This document shows positions 5,650 to 10,218 of a DNA stretch of 10,543 nt, piece after piece. Below the pieces are notes generated by a model. That model was given only the letters and a program-made list of their open reading frames with translations, made no database searches and had not been told where the DNA came from. Where the stretch lies: contig MU646747.1 in assembly GCA_026770585.1 (NCBI GenBank), positions 43,633-54,175 on the forward strand, written 5' to 3'. The DNA is from Baffinella frigidus (Eukaryota > Cryptophyceae > Cryptomonadales > Baffinellaceae). How positions within the stretch are numbered: the stretch's first letter is position 1; every line of letters starts with the position of its first letter. A program made the translations under genes and the position numbers.

Positions 5650-5893
5650 TAACCCTCGAAGGGCCTTCCACTCGAGGCTGGAAGATGGAGTATTTAAAAT
5701 GTGGGATTGTTAAATTCAGTACCAGTCGCGGGCAGGCTTGGTCACGTTACTGGGGGAATTCCCCAAGTAACGTGACCAAACGCCCCTATTTGTGTGAAAA
5801 TTACCACACCCACTTTTTTTTTCACTTGTAAAAGAATCCCAGTTTTAAAATGGTCACACTTGTAGCCTCGAGTGGAAGGGCCTTGCGAGGATA
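5650..5893. mobile_element. Long-TIR element (about 240 bp) with nested hairpin
   Basis: The left arm contains CCTTCCACTCGAGGCT near 5664 and TTTAAAATGTGGGATTGTT near 5693. The right arm carries the complements, ending CGAGTGGAAGGGCCTTGCGA, with a few indels. TA occurs at both ends (5650-5651, 5892-5893). In the middle is a separate strong hairpin, TTGGTCACGTTACT/AGTAACGTGACCAA at 5738-5779, around GGGGAATTCCCC. No ORF. It could be one element or a small palindrome inserted within another. Confidence 0.65.
5738..5779. repeat. Perfect 14-bp hairpin nested in the 5650-5893 element
   Basis: TTGGTCACGTTACT and its exact complement flank a GC-rich palindromic loop, GGGGAATTCCCC. The arm sequence GGTCACGTTA recurs at 7019-7028 without its partner, so it is also a dispersed motif. 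Confidence 0.75.
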
Positions 5894-5899
5894 GGGCCC

Positions 5900-5933
5900 T
5901 ACAAGCTAGAGACGCAGCGGAGCATGTGTGTGG
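5900..5933 (+). repeat. ACAAGCTCGAGACG dispersed repeat, copy 3 (diverged)
   Basis: TACAAGCTAGAGACGCAGCG followed by GAGCATGTGTGTGG is the most diverged copy; its central palindrome is broken. It starts immediately after the element at 5650-5893. Confidence 0.6.
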
Positions 5934-6293
5934 GTTCCAAACGACCGTTATGGTAACAGACTTTAGAGACGGACGTGCCACTATTAGTTGGTACAAAGTG
6001 GACATATGCGCGTAGGGCCCCGGGGAGGTGGGTGTTGGCCCCGTGGGGAGTTAGGGCTCCTACACGTCGAAAGCAGATCTTTTTAGGGGGTGTTTACATC
6101 TATTGTACATGTGTGGAGGTGTCCGCTCGGTATCCACTCCAACTTGTAACTTTATAACCTTTGAAGGAGGTTTCGGCTGGAAATCTGCTGGAAATGTCAG
6201 TGAGTAACTTGGCTTTGCACCGAGCAATTCTTAATTAGTGATACGGAAATGTATGGGCCGATCCGCGAATCCCACTGTGTGGTCCGCTGGAAC
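5934..6293. other. Gene-free interval, no clear features
   Basis: No ORF over 60 codons with protein-like composition, no tRNA or rRNA signature and no strong inverted repeat. GTAGGGCCC-type sequence near 6012 resembles nearby repeats. I see nothing else to annotate. Confidence 0.5.
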
Positions 6294-6445
6294 TTCATCT
6301 CAGAAAAGGGATTCTGAAATTCGTTTTCTCAAGTCAATTCCCCTTCAAATATGTCAACTTATGCGTAGAGAAAAGAACAAGTTAACGAATTTGTATGGGA
6401 ATTGACTTAAGAAAACGAATTTTAGAATCCCTTTCCTGAGATGAA
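6294..6445. mobile_element. Foldback MITE, CTCAGAAAA family, copy 2
   Basis: A diverged copy of 491-640 with the same length, orientation and internal order: ends TTCATCTCAG/CTGAGATGAA, then TCAAGTCAATTCCCC and GGGAATTGACTTAAG. The arms are about 70 bp with roughly eight mismatches. The outer hairpin reads GAAAAGGGATT where copy 1 reads GAAAACGAGTT, and both arms carry the change. No coding capacity. Confidence 0.85.
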
Positions 6446-6471
6446 ACTGATCAGAAGCCGAACGCAGGAGT

Positions 6472-6636
6472 TAATAGGTTAACGGCCTGGAAATGGGGTA
6501 GTTAGGCCTACGGCATTGCCTAGGACCTCCTACCGTAGGCCGAGGGATCCTAGGACCAAAAGTCTCGGCCTATGGTAGGAGGTCCCAGGCAATCCCGTAG
6601 GCCTAACTACCCCATTTTTGGCCAGTTAGCCTATTA
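6472..6636. mobile_element. Long foldback MITE with TAATAGG termini and shared core
   Basis: The arms of about 75 bp include TGGGGTAGTTAGGCCTACGG, TTGCCT(A/G)GGACCTCC and TACC(G/A)TAGGCCGAG. Only a few substitutions separate them, so the element looks young. TA at both ends. It contains the CCTACSGTAGG core on each arm. ORF-free. Confidence 0.85.
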
Positions 6637-6683
6637 GAGTGGACGGGGGCAACTGCGCTCAAGCCTGAAGTTGAGTGATCCAA

Positions 6684-6819
6684 TACAGGGGTTACTCGAA
6701 ATTAAGTTAATTAATTAATTAATTACGCACCGCCCTAGGCTCCTACCGTAGGGCTATGCCTAGGAGCATAGGACCACCCTGGGGGAGGTGTGTGTTCTTA
6801 CTTTCGAATAACCCCTGTA
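6684..6819. mobile_element. MITE with TACAGGGGTTA termini
   Basis: TACAGGGGTTACTCGAAATT on the left and the complement ending TAACCCCTGTA on the right form roughly 22-bp TIRs. The interior has a (TTAA)n tract (6707-6725) and CTCCTACCGTAGGGCTA, the shared core motif. 136 bp, TA at both ends, no ORF. Confidence 0.8.
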
Positions 6820-6837
6820 CAGGAGTGCCTTGCTCAT

Positions 6838-6922
6838 CAGAAAGCCCCCCCTCTCCCCCCAGGACCATCATAGGGCCCTAGGCATAGGCCTACTGTAGGG
6901 TCCTAGGGGGTGGCGCTTTCTG
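6838..6922. mobile_element. Small foldback element with CAGAAAGC termini
   Basis: CAGAAAGC and GCTTTCTG bound 85 bp; a C-rich stretch plus AGGACC on the left pairs loosely with GGTCCTAGGGGGTGGC-type sequence on the right. The interior has TAGGGCCCTAGGCATAGGCC and CCTACTGTAGGG, a core variant. It lies 18 bp after the previous element. Confidence 0.6.
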
Positions 6923-7046
6923 GTGTGGCTCGTGGCCTTATGACGCACCCGCCCCAGCATCCTCTGAACACCCTCAAGACTTAACCCAAAGCCGAATAGG
7001 AGTGATTGGGTGGGGCCTGGTCACGTTATCCGTCGGGTAATGGGCC

Positions 7047-7154
7047 TATCCGTCGGTTAATGGGGGCACACGAACCGCGTGACCACCTCGTGACCTACGC
7101 TATCCGTCGGTTAATGGGGGCGCAAGAACCGCGTGACCACCTCGTGACCACCTC
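7047..7154 (+). repeat. 54-bp tandem duplication
   Basis: TATCCGTCGGTTAATGGGGG starts at 7047 and 7101, followed by CGCGTGACCACCTCGTGACC. A truncated unit precedes it at 7027. The 54-bp period keeps frame, giving a duplicated peptide IRRLMGA(H/Q)EPRDHLVT in a 98-codon frame (7006-7302). The two differences split one silent and one amino-acid change, which is not informative, so I do not call a gene. Confidence 0.8.
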
Positions 7155-7307
7155 TTTCCTCCCAAACAGGGGTGAGTGGGCAGGAGCAACTGCACCGGAC
7201 CTCGTCAACGGTACGCCCCTCCTAGTCCCCCACCGAGCGAGGACGGGACATGATTTTAAAAACTTTAACCTGAATCCTGGAGGAAATGGACTTTTAAGAT
7301 GAAAAGC

Positions 7308-7329
7308 CAGGACCGGAATCCCGGTCCTG
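7308..7329. repeat. Perfect 9-bp hairpin
   Basis: CAGGACCGG and CCGGTCCTG surround an AATC loop. A TATATA stretch follows at 7336. It may be structural only. Confidence 0.6.
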
Positions 7330-7377
7330 ACTGTCTTATATATGCCGAGTTGGCTCGACAGCGGTCCAGCCTCTCTC

Positions 7378-7476
7378 CTAGTGGCTATACGTCTCGAGGT
7401 AGTGAACTCACTGTAAAATCCGTGGATTTGTACCAGATTACGGCCTGGTCAAACGACCCAGACGTATAGCCACTAG
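7378..7476. mobile_element. MITE with CTAGTGGCTATACGTCT termini
   Basis: Perfect 17-bp TIRs, CTAGTGGCTATACGTCT at 7378-7394 and its complement at 7460-7476, bound 99 bp with no ORF. The first and last bases inside the C/G allow a TA target. GTCCAGCCTCTCTCC stands just before the element (7364-7378) and again at 7504-7518. Confidence 0.8.
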
Positions 7477-7541
7477 TCCGCCTTCACCCGTTTGCGCCTC
7501 TTAGTCCAGCCTCTCTCCCAGTTGGCCGTAGAACTCTACGC

Positions 7542-7645
7542 TATCCCTTAAGTGCCCAGTAGGCTCATACGCCCTACGGTAGGGCCCTAGGACCAGCCTA
7601 GGACCTCAGGCCCCCAAATTTGGAGGTCTGGTCACTTAAGGGATA
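7542..7645 (-). mobile_element. TATCCCTTAAGTG MITE, copy 2 (inverted)
   Basis: The same TIRs as 3053-3156, but the core CCCTACGGTAGGG and CCTAGGACC lies near the left end, so the copy is inverted. Its private insert is CCCCCAAATTTGGAGG, self-complementary apart from one base. It sits within outer arms CTACGCTA/TAGCGTAG. The right flank ACCGTATAGCGTA is shared with copy 4. Confidence 0.85.
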
Positions 7646-7663
7646 CCGTATAGCGTAGGCTCG

Positions 7664-7716
7664 CCCGTTTGAGAATGAATGCCTCCTCTGAAGCAACGTC
7701 TCATGTCTCAAACGGG
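7664..7716. repeat. Inverted repeat CCCGTTTGAG around a 24-bp dispersed sequence
   Basis: CCCGTTTGAGA (7664-7674) and TCTCAAACGGG pair around AATGCCTCCTCTGAAGCAAC, which is also at 4619. The arm is related to the CCATTTGAG unit of the minisatellite that follows, differing by G for A. Confidence 0.6.
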
Positions 7717-7733
7717 TGAATGAACCCTCTCAG

Positions 7734-7945
7734 TCTGCTCTGACCCATTTGAGAATGATCCATTTGAGAATGACCCATTTGAGTATGAACCATTCCCTTC
7801 TCCATTTGAGTATGACCCATCCCCTTCTCCATTTGAGTATGACCCAATTCCTTCTCCATTTGAGTATGAACCGTCCCCTTCTCCATTTGAGTATGAACCG
7901 TCCCCTTCTCCATTTGAGTATGAACCATCCCCGTCTGAACCAACG
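7734..7945 (+). CDS. Candidate repeat exon, DPFEN/PFEYEPSPS tandem peptide (hypothetical)
   Basis: No ATG-started frame covers it, but one plus frame is open from after TGA 7721-7723 to TAA 7997-7999. It reads three units of the DPFEN type followed by nine-residue units of the PFEYEPSPS type. Between units most changes are silent or conservative in this frame (GAA/GAC, CCA/CCG, CCT/CCG); frame +1 would give His/Arg and Asn/Thr. A pyrimidine-rich CCCTCTCAG precedes 7734 and G|GTGAGC follows 7945, resembling splice acceptor and donor. Pro/Ser-rich acidic repeats occur in wall or extracellular proteins, which is only inference. Flanked by mobile elements; could also be a non-coding minisatellite. 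Confidence 0.3.
7746..7937 (+). repeat. Minisatellite: 15-bp units then 27-bp units
   Basis: CATTTGAG starts at 7746, 7761 and 7776 (15-bp spacing), then 7803, 7830, 7857, 7884 and 7911 (27-bp spacing). The 27-bp unit is the 15-bp unit extended by CC(A/G)TCCCCTTCT-type sequence. All periods are multiples of three, so several frames stay open, including the minus-strand HTQMEK frame. Confidence 0.93.
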
Positions 7946-7989
7946 GTGAGCCTCCTCGTCGGCCTCTGTCGTTTCTGGTGTTGTCTTTG

Positions 7990-8094
7990 TATCCCTTAAG
8001 TGGCCATGCCCTCAAATGTGTAGGCCAAGAGGTCCTAGGCAGGTCCTAGGGTCCTACGGTAGGGTGTATGAGCCTACTGGTCACTTAAGGGATA
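7990..8094 (+). mobile_element. TATCCCTTAAGTG MITE, copy 3
   Basis: TIRs as in copy 1, with the core AGGCAGGTCCTAGGGTCC, CCTACGGTAGGG and TGTATGAGCCTACTGG. The private insert is weakly paired: TGGCC...GGCCA around ATGCCCTCAAATGTGTA. It is placed exactly between CTTTGTA and TACGTTG, in a sequence that appears uninterrupted as CTTCGTATACGTTG at 10051 and (inverted) at 4086. Confidence 0.87.
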
Positions 8095-8177
8095 CGTTGT
8101 ATTATTGGTGATGTATGACTCTGGGTAGGTGACTCGCTAGAGGTTATCGTCTGCCCTCTCGTGTCGCCTCCCAGAGT
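8094..8177 (+). repeat. CGTATAC/GACTCTGGG repeat, copy 2
   Basis: TACGTTGTAT, TGGTGAT and GACTCTGGGTAGGTGACTC match 10056-10137 and the inverted copy at 3996-4086. ACTCTGGG (8118-8125) and CCCAGAGT (8170-8177) form an 8-bp inverted repeat around 44 bp. MITE copy 3 interrupts its left part. Confidence 0.75.
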
Positions 8178-8181
8178 TGCT

Positions 8182-8301
8182 CTGTCGAGCGAACCCCCCA
8201 CATGTAAGACAGTCCAGGCCGAAAAACTACCTTGGCTGTTAGGTGAAAGTCCTTAACCCTTCTACTTAACCCTTTTAAGTTGTTCCCTCCTCGTTCGACA
8301 G
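8182..8301. repeat. 11-bp inverted repeat CTGTCGAGCGA
   Basis: CTGTCGAGCGA at 8182-8192 pairs with TCGTTCGACAG at 8291-8301 apart from one G/T pair. The interior includes two CTTAACCCTT copies. It may be a degraded foldback element; the evidence is limited. Confidence 0.35.
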
Positions 8302-8411
8302 TGGGTTCATTCTGTTCGTGGCGAAAAGATGCGAAACCCGCTTTTCTACAGCACTATTGCATACCCACACAGCGGACTTCGATGGGATTTTGAATATCCC
8401 TTACGCGATAA

Positions 8412-8480
8412 GACCTACGACCCTACGGTAGGCAATCCGTAGGGACATAGGGGGGTTTCTACGAATAAGGTAACCGGAAA
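8412..8480 (+). repeat. CCCTACGGTAGGCAA dispersed repeat, copy 1
   Basis: GACCTACGACCCTACGGTAGG then CAATCCGTAGGGACATAGG and CTACGAATAAGGTAAC match 9740-9807. It contains the shared core CCCTACGGTAGG and a second possible pairing CCCTACGG/CCGTAGGG. Just after it, GCTTCA/TGAAGC makes a small hairpin with a T5 run at 8483-8502. Confidence 0.7.
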
Positions 8481-8591
8481 TGGCTTCATTCTGAAGCTTT
8501 TTCCCCTGCGTAGCCCGCTGTGTGGCTGTTTGCCCCTGTGCTCAAACCAGAGGCTAAGCGGGTACCTCGCTCGTAAGAAAGTGCCTCCCGC

Positions 8592-8765
8592 TAGGACCCT
8601 ACAGTAGGTCTGTGCCTAGGGCCCTACAGTAGGTCTGTGCCTAGGGCCCTACAGTAGGTCTGTGCCCAGGGCCCTACAGTAGGTCTGTGCCCAGGGCCCT
8701 ACAGTAGGTCTGTGCCTAGGGCCCTACAGTAGGTCTGTGCCTAGGGCCCTATGGTGGTCCTAGGG
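8592..8765 (+). repeat. 25-bp tandem array, six units plus a partial
   Basis: The units at 8592, 8617, 8642, 8667, 8692 and 8717 read (T/C)AGGGCCCTACAGTAGGTC followed by TGTGCC; a seventh is truncated and changed from 8742. Each unit carries CCTACAGTAGG, an A-centred form of the core palindrome found in the MITEs. There are no unique spacers, so this is not a CRISPR array. Confidence 0.94.
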
Positions 8766-8778
8766 AGGAGCGCGCTTG

Positions 8779-8870
8779 TATAGCATACGGAAGCACCCTA
8801 CGGAACGCCGGAATTTGGTTGACGCCGCAACTAGGGTGTCCACCCTTCAACCCGAATCGCGCGGTAGGCC
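8779..8870 (+). repeat. ACGGAACGCCGG dispersed repeat, copy 1
   Basis: TATAGCATACGGAAGCACCC, TACGGAACGCCGG and GACGCCGCAACTAGGGTGTC recur, with changes, at 9640-9713 and partly at 10169-10216. The repeat leads straight into the telomere-like array at 8871. Confidence 0.7.
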
Positions 8871-8975
8871 TAATCCCTAATCCCTAAACCCGAAACCCGA
8901 AACCCGAAACCCGAAACCCGAAACCCTGAAACCTAAAACCTAAAAACTAAAATCTAAAACTAAAATCTAAAACCA
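8871..8975 (-). repeat. Telomere-like array dominated by CCCGAAA
   Basis: CCTAATC and CCCTAAA units precede five CCCGAAA units (about 8887-8925), which decay into CTAAAA-type sequence. It is the third telomere-like tract in the window, with the G-rich strand again on minus. The CCCGAAA variant is homogenised here. Confidence 0.88.
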
Positions 8976-8978
8976 GGC

Positions 8979-9013
8979 TGGGAGAACCACCCGAGACAAG
9001 TCTGCGGGAGTCT
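8979..9013 (+). repeat. TGGGAGAACCTCCGG dispersed repeat, copy 1 of 5
   Basis: TGGGAGAACC(A/T)CC(C/G) followed by TCTGCGGGAGTCT. Related copies are at 9148-9170, 9331-9370, 9837-9906 and 10421-10489. The fullest copies continue GTGCAAACGGGGGG. No coding sign. Confidence 0.7.
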
Positions 9014-9029
9014 AGCAGACAATTCTCAA

Positions 9030-9081
9030 GTTGACAATTTTTAAGTTGTCATTCTGGGTCCGTGGTACAACTCCAGTCAAC
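9030..9081 (+). repeat. 52-bp direct repeat with palindromic ends, copy 1
   Basis: GTTGACAATTTTTAAGTTGT to CCAGTCAAC is identical or nearly so to 9257-9308. It begins GTTGAC and ends GTCAAC, and includes a TGACAA/TTGTCA hairpin. It may be a very small mobile unit. Confidence 0.85.
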
Positions 9082-9125
9082 ATTGACAAAGTGAATCCGC
9101 GCAGATTTACAAAGTAAATCTGCGC
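9082..9125. repeat. 44-bp insertion with 12-bp perfect hairpin
   Basis: Relative to the copy at 9308-9340, these 44 bp are extra. They contain GCGCAGATTTAC/GTAAATCTGCGC around AAA (9099-9125). The following TTTGTAAATCTGCGC repeats the right arm, so the insertion looks like a template-switch product of the adjacent sequence. Confidence 0.65.
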
Positions 9126-9147
9126 TTTGTAAATCTGCGCGGCAGGA

Positions 9148-9170
9148 TGGGAGAACCTGCGGGATAGTCT
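9148..9170 (+). repeat. TGGGAGAACCTCCGG dispersed repeat, copy 2 of 5 (short)
   Basis: TGGGAGAACCTGCGGGATAG before TCT. Truncated relative to the fullest copies; the tandem repeat at 9168 replaces the rest. Confidence 0.55.
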
Positions 9171-9225
9171 ATCCCTATCCCGGAGGTCTATCCCTATCCC
9201 GGAGACTATAACACTATCCCGGAGG
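9168..9225 (+). repeat. 19-bp tandem repeat, three units
   Basis: TCTATCCCTATCCCGGAG(G/A) at 9168 and 9187, then a diverged 20-bp unit ending ACTATCCCGGAGG. Tandem expansion within the dispersed repeat. Confidence 0.8.
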
Positions 9226-9256
9226 TTCCCCCATCCGTGCAAACGGGGGGGTACGG

Positions 9257-9308
9257 GTTGACAATTTTTAAGTTGTCATTCTGGGTCCGTGGTACAACTC
9301 CAGTCAAC
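9257..9308 (+). repeat. 52-bp direct repeat with palindromic ends, copy 2
   Basis: Second copy of 9030-9081, followed directly by TTTGTAAATCTGCGC without the 44-bp insertion. Confidence 0.85.
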
Positions 9309-9330
9309 TTTGTAAATCTGCGCTGCAGGA

Positions 9331-9370
9331 TGGGAGAACCTCCGGAATAGTCTGTGCAAACGGGGGGTAC
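9331..9370 (+). repeat. TGGGAGAACCTCCGG dispersed repeat, copy 3 of 5
   Basis: TGGGAGAACCTCCGGAATAG then TCTGTGCAAACGGGGGGTAC. The middle GCGGGAGTCT part is missing. Confidence 0.7.
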
Positions 9371-9372
9371 GG

Positions 9373-9407
9373 GTGGAAACGGGGCCTACAGCATTCCGTA
9401 GAACCCT
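9373..9407 (+). repeat. CGGGGCCTACAGCATTCCG repeat, copy 1
   Basis: GTGGAAACGGGGCCTACAGC followed by ATTCCGTAGAACCCT recurs at 9988-10023 with one extra A. It stands just left of MITE copy 4. Confidence 0.75.
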
Positions 9408-9416
9408 TCCATACGG

Positions 9417-9521
9417 TATCCCTTAAGTGGCCAGCCGGTCAAAATTGACCGCCAAGAGGTCCTAGGCAGGTCCTAGGGCCCTACGGTAGGGCGTATGCGC
9501 CTACTGGTCACTTAAGGGATA
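9417..9521 (+). mobile_element. TATCCCTTAAGTG MITE, copy 4
   Basis: TIRs and core as in copy 1 (TGGCC version). The private insert is CGGTCA/TGACCG around AAAT. Flanks ATACGG and CCGTAT continue the inverted repeat outward. The right flank ACCGTATAGCGTA is shared with copy 2. Confidence 0.87.
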
Positions 9522-9564
9522 CCGTATAGCGTATGGAAGCACCGCCTTTACGGTTGAGAACACG

Positions 9565-9633
9565 CAAGGCAGTCACGACCGACCGTCTGGCTTCGGCGTC
9601 CGTTCACGAGCCTGCCGGCGGGGCTGTTCCACG
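9565..9633 (+). repeat. Dispersed repeat, copy 2, without palindromic insertion
   Basis: Matches 4390-4478 except that the 20-bp palindrome-bearing stretch is absent; GCGTCCGTTCACGAG is continuous. The two copies are over 5 kb apart. Confidence 0.8.
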
Positions 9634-9639
9634 TTCCAT

Positions 9640-9713
9640 TACGGAACGCCGGGATTAGGCTGACGCCGCAACTAGGGTATCCACGCTTCAACCCAAATCG
9701 TGCGGCAGGTTGG
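9640..9713 (+). repeat. ACGGAACGCCGG dispersed repeat, copy 2
   Basis: TACGGAACGCCGGGATTAGG, GACGCCGCAACTAGGGTATC and CTTCAACCC match 8805-8870 with scattered changes. Confidence 0.7.
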
Positions 9714-9739
9714 ATCGAACCCCACTCAGCAAGCGATCA

Positions 9740-9807
9740 GACCTAGGACCCTACGGTAGGCAACCCGTAGGGGCATAGGTGGGTTCCTACGGATAAGGTA
9801 ACGGAAA
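9740..9807 (+). repeat. CCCTACGGTAGGCAA dispersed repeat, copy 2
   Basis: Second copy of 8412-8480: GACCTAGGACCCTACGGTAG, CAACCCGTAGGGGCATAGG and CTACGGATAAGGTAAC. It follows the ACGGAACGCC repeat here, whereas at 8.4 kb it precedes it. Confidence 0.7.
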
Positions 9808-9836
9808 GGTGGCCGGGTGACGCCACACCAACCTAA

Positions 9837-9906
9837 ACCGTAACCCCTACCCAGGGTGGGAGAACCTCCGGGTCATTCTGCGGGAGTCTGTGCAAACGGG
9901 GGGTAC
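9837..9906 (+). repeat. TGGGAGAACCTCCGG dispersed repeat, copy 4 of 5
   Basis: A full-length form: CCCCTACCCAGGGTGGGAG, AACCTCCGGG, TCTGCGGGAGTCTGTGCAAA and CGGGGGGTAC. CTACCCAGGGTGGGAG contains a CCC/GGG palindrome. Close match to 10421-10489. Confidence 0.75.
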
Positions 9907-9987
9907 GAGCGCGGCCCACCGAGACAAAAGTCGAGAGTGGAACGTCTCAAAGCAAAAGTGGAACCTCTGTTAACTTAAGAAGTAACA

Positions 9988-10023
9988 GTGGAAAACGGGG
10001 CCTACAGCATTCCGTAGAACCCT
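9988..10023 (+). repeat. CGGGGCCTACAGCATTCCG repeat, copy 2
   Basis: Second copy of 9373-9407. The sequences after the two copies differ: a MITE-bearing region at 9.4 kb, and CACTATCCCGTGTCG here. Confidence 0.75.
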
Positions 10024-10050
10024 ACACTATCCCGTGTCGATAGGCTTATT

Positions 10051-10137
10051 CTTCGTATACGTTGTATACTTGGTGATATACGACTCTGGGTAGGTCCCTC
10101 GAGATTATCTTCTCTCTCGTGTGACCTCCCCAGAGTC
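10051..10137 (+). repeat. CGTATAC/GACTCTGGG repeat, copy 3
   Basis: CTTCGTATACGTTGTATACT, TGGTGATATAC and GACTCTGGGTAGGTC are intact. GACTCTGGG (10082-10090) and CCCAGAGTC (10129-10137) form a perfect 9-bp inverted repeat around 38 bp. This copy has no MITE at the TATA position. Confidence 0.8.
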
Positions 10138-10168
10138 TATCAACGCTCTTAACAAATACATCATATGG

Positions 10169-10216
10169 TACAGCGTATGGAAGCACCCTACGGAACGCCA
10201 GGATTAGGCTCACGCC
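10169..10216 (+). repeat. ACGGAACGCCGG dispersed repeat, copy 3 (truncated)
   Basis: TACAGCGTATGGAAGCACCC, TACGGAACGCCAGGATTAGG and CTCACGCC, cut off where the long inverted repeat at 10219 begins. Confidence 0.65.
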
Positions 10217-10218
10217 GG

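Noticed and set aside
7006-7302. 98-codon frame with duplicated IRRLMGA(H/Q)EPRDHLVT
   Set aside because: The duplication is simply the 54-bp tandem repeat; one silent and one replacement change give no support for coding, and no homologous domain is recognised.
7701-8015. Minus-strand HTQMEK repeat frame
   Set aside because: It starts inside MITE copy 3, and its length follows from repeat periods being multiples of three. Variation between units is less conservative than in the plus PFEYEPSPS frame.
8483-8502. Hairpin plus T-run resembling a bacterial terminator
   Set aside because: The stem is only 6 bp, no gene ends upstream, and the window is eukaryotic in character.
9712-9740. tRNA-like B-box (GGTTCGATCC) on the minus strand
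   Set aside because: The T-arm stem does not pair, no A-box or acceptor stem is present at the right spacing, so no tRNA is supported.
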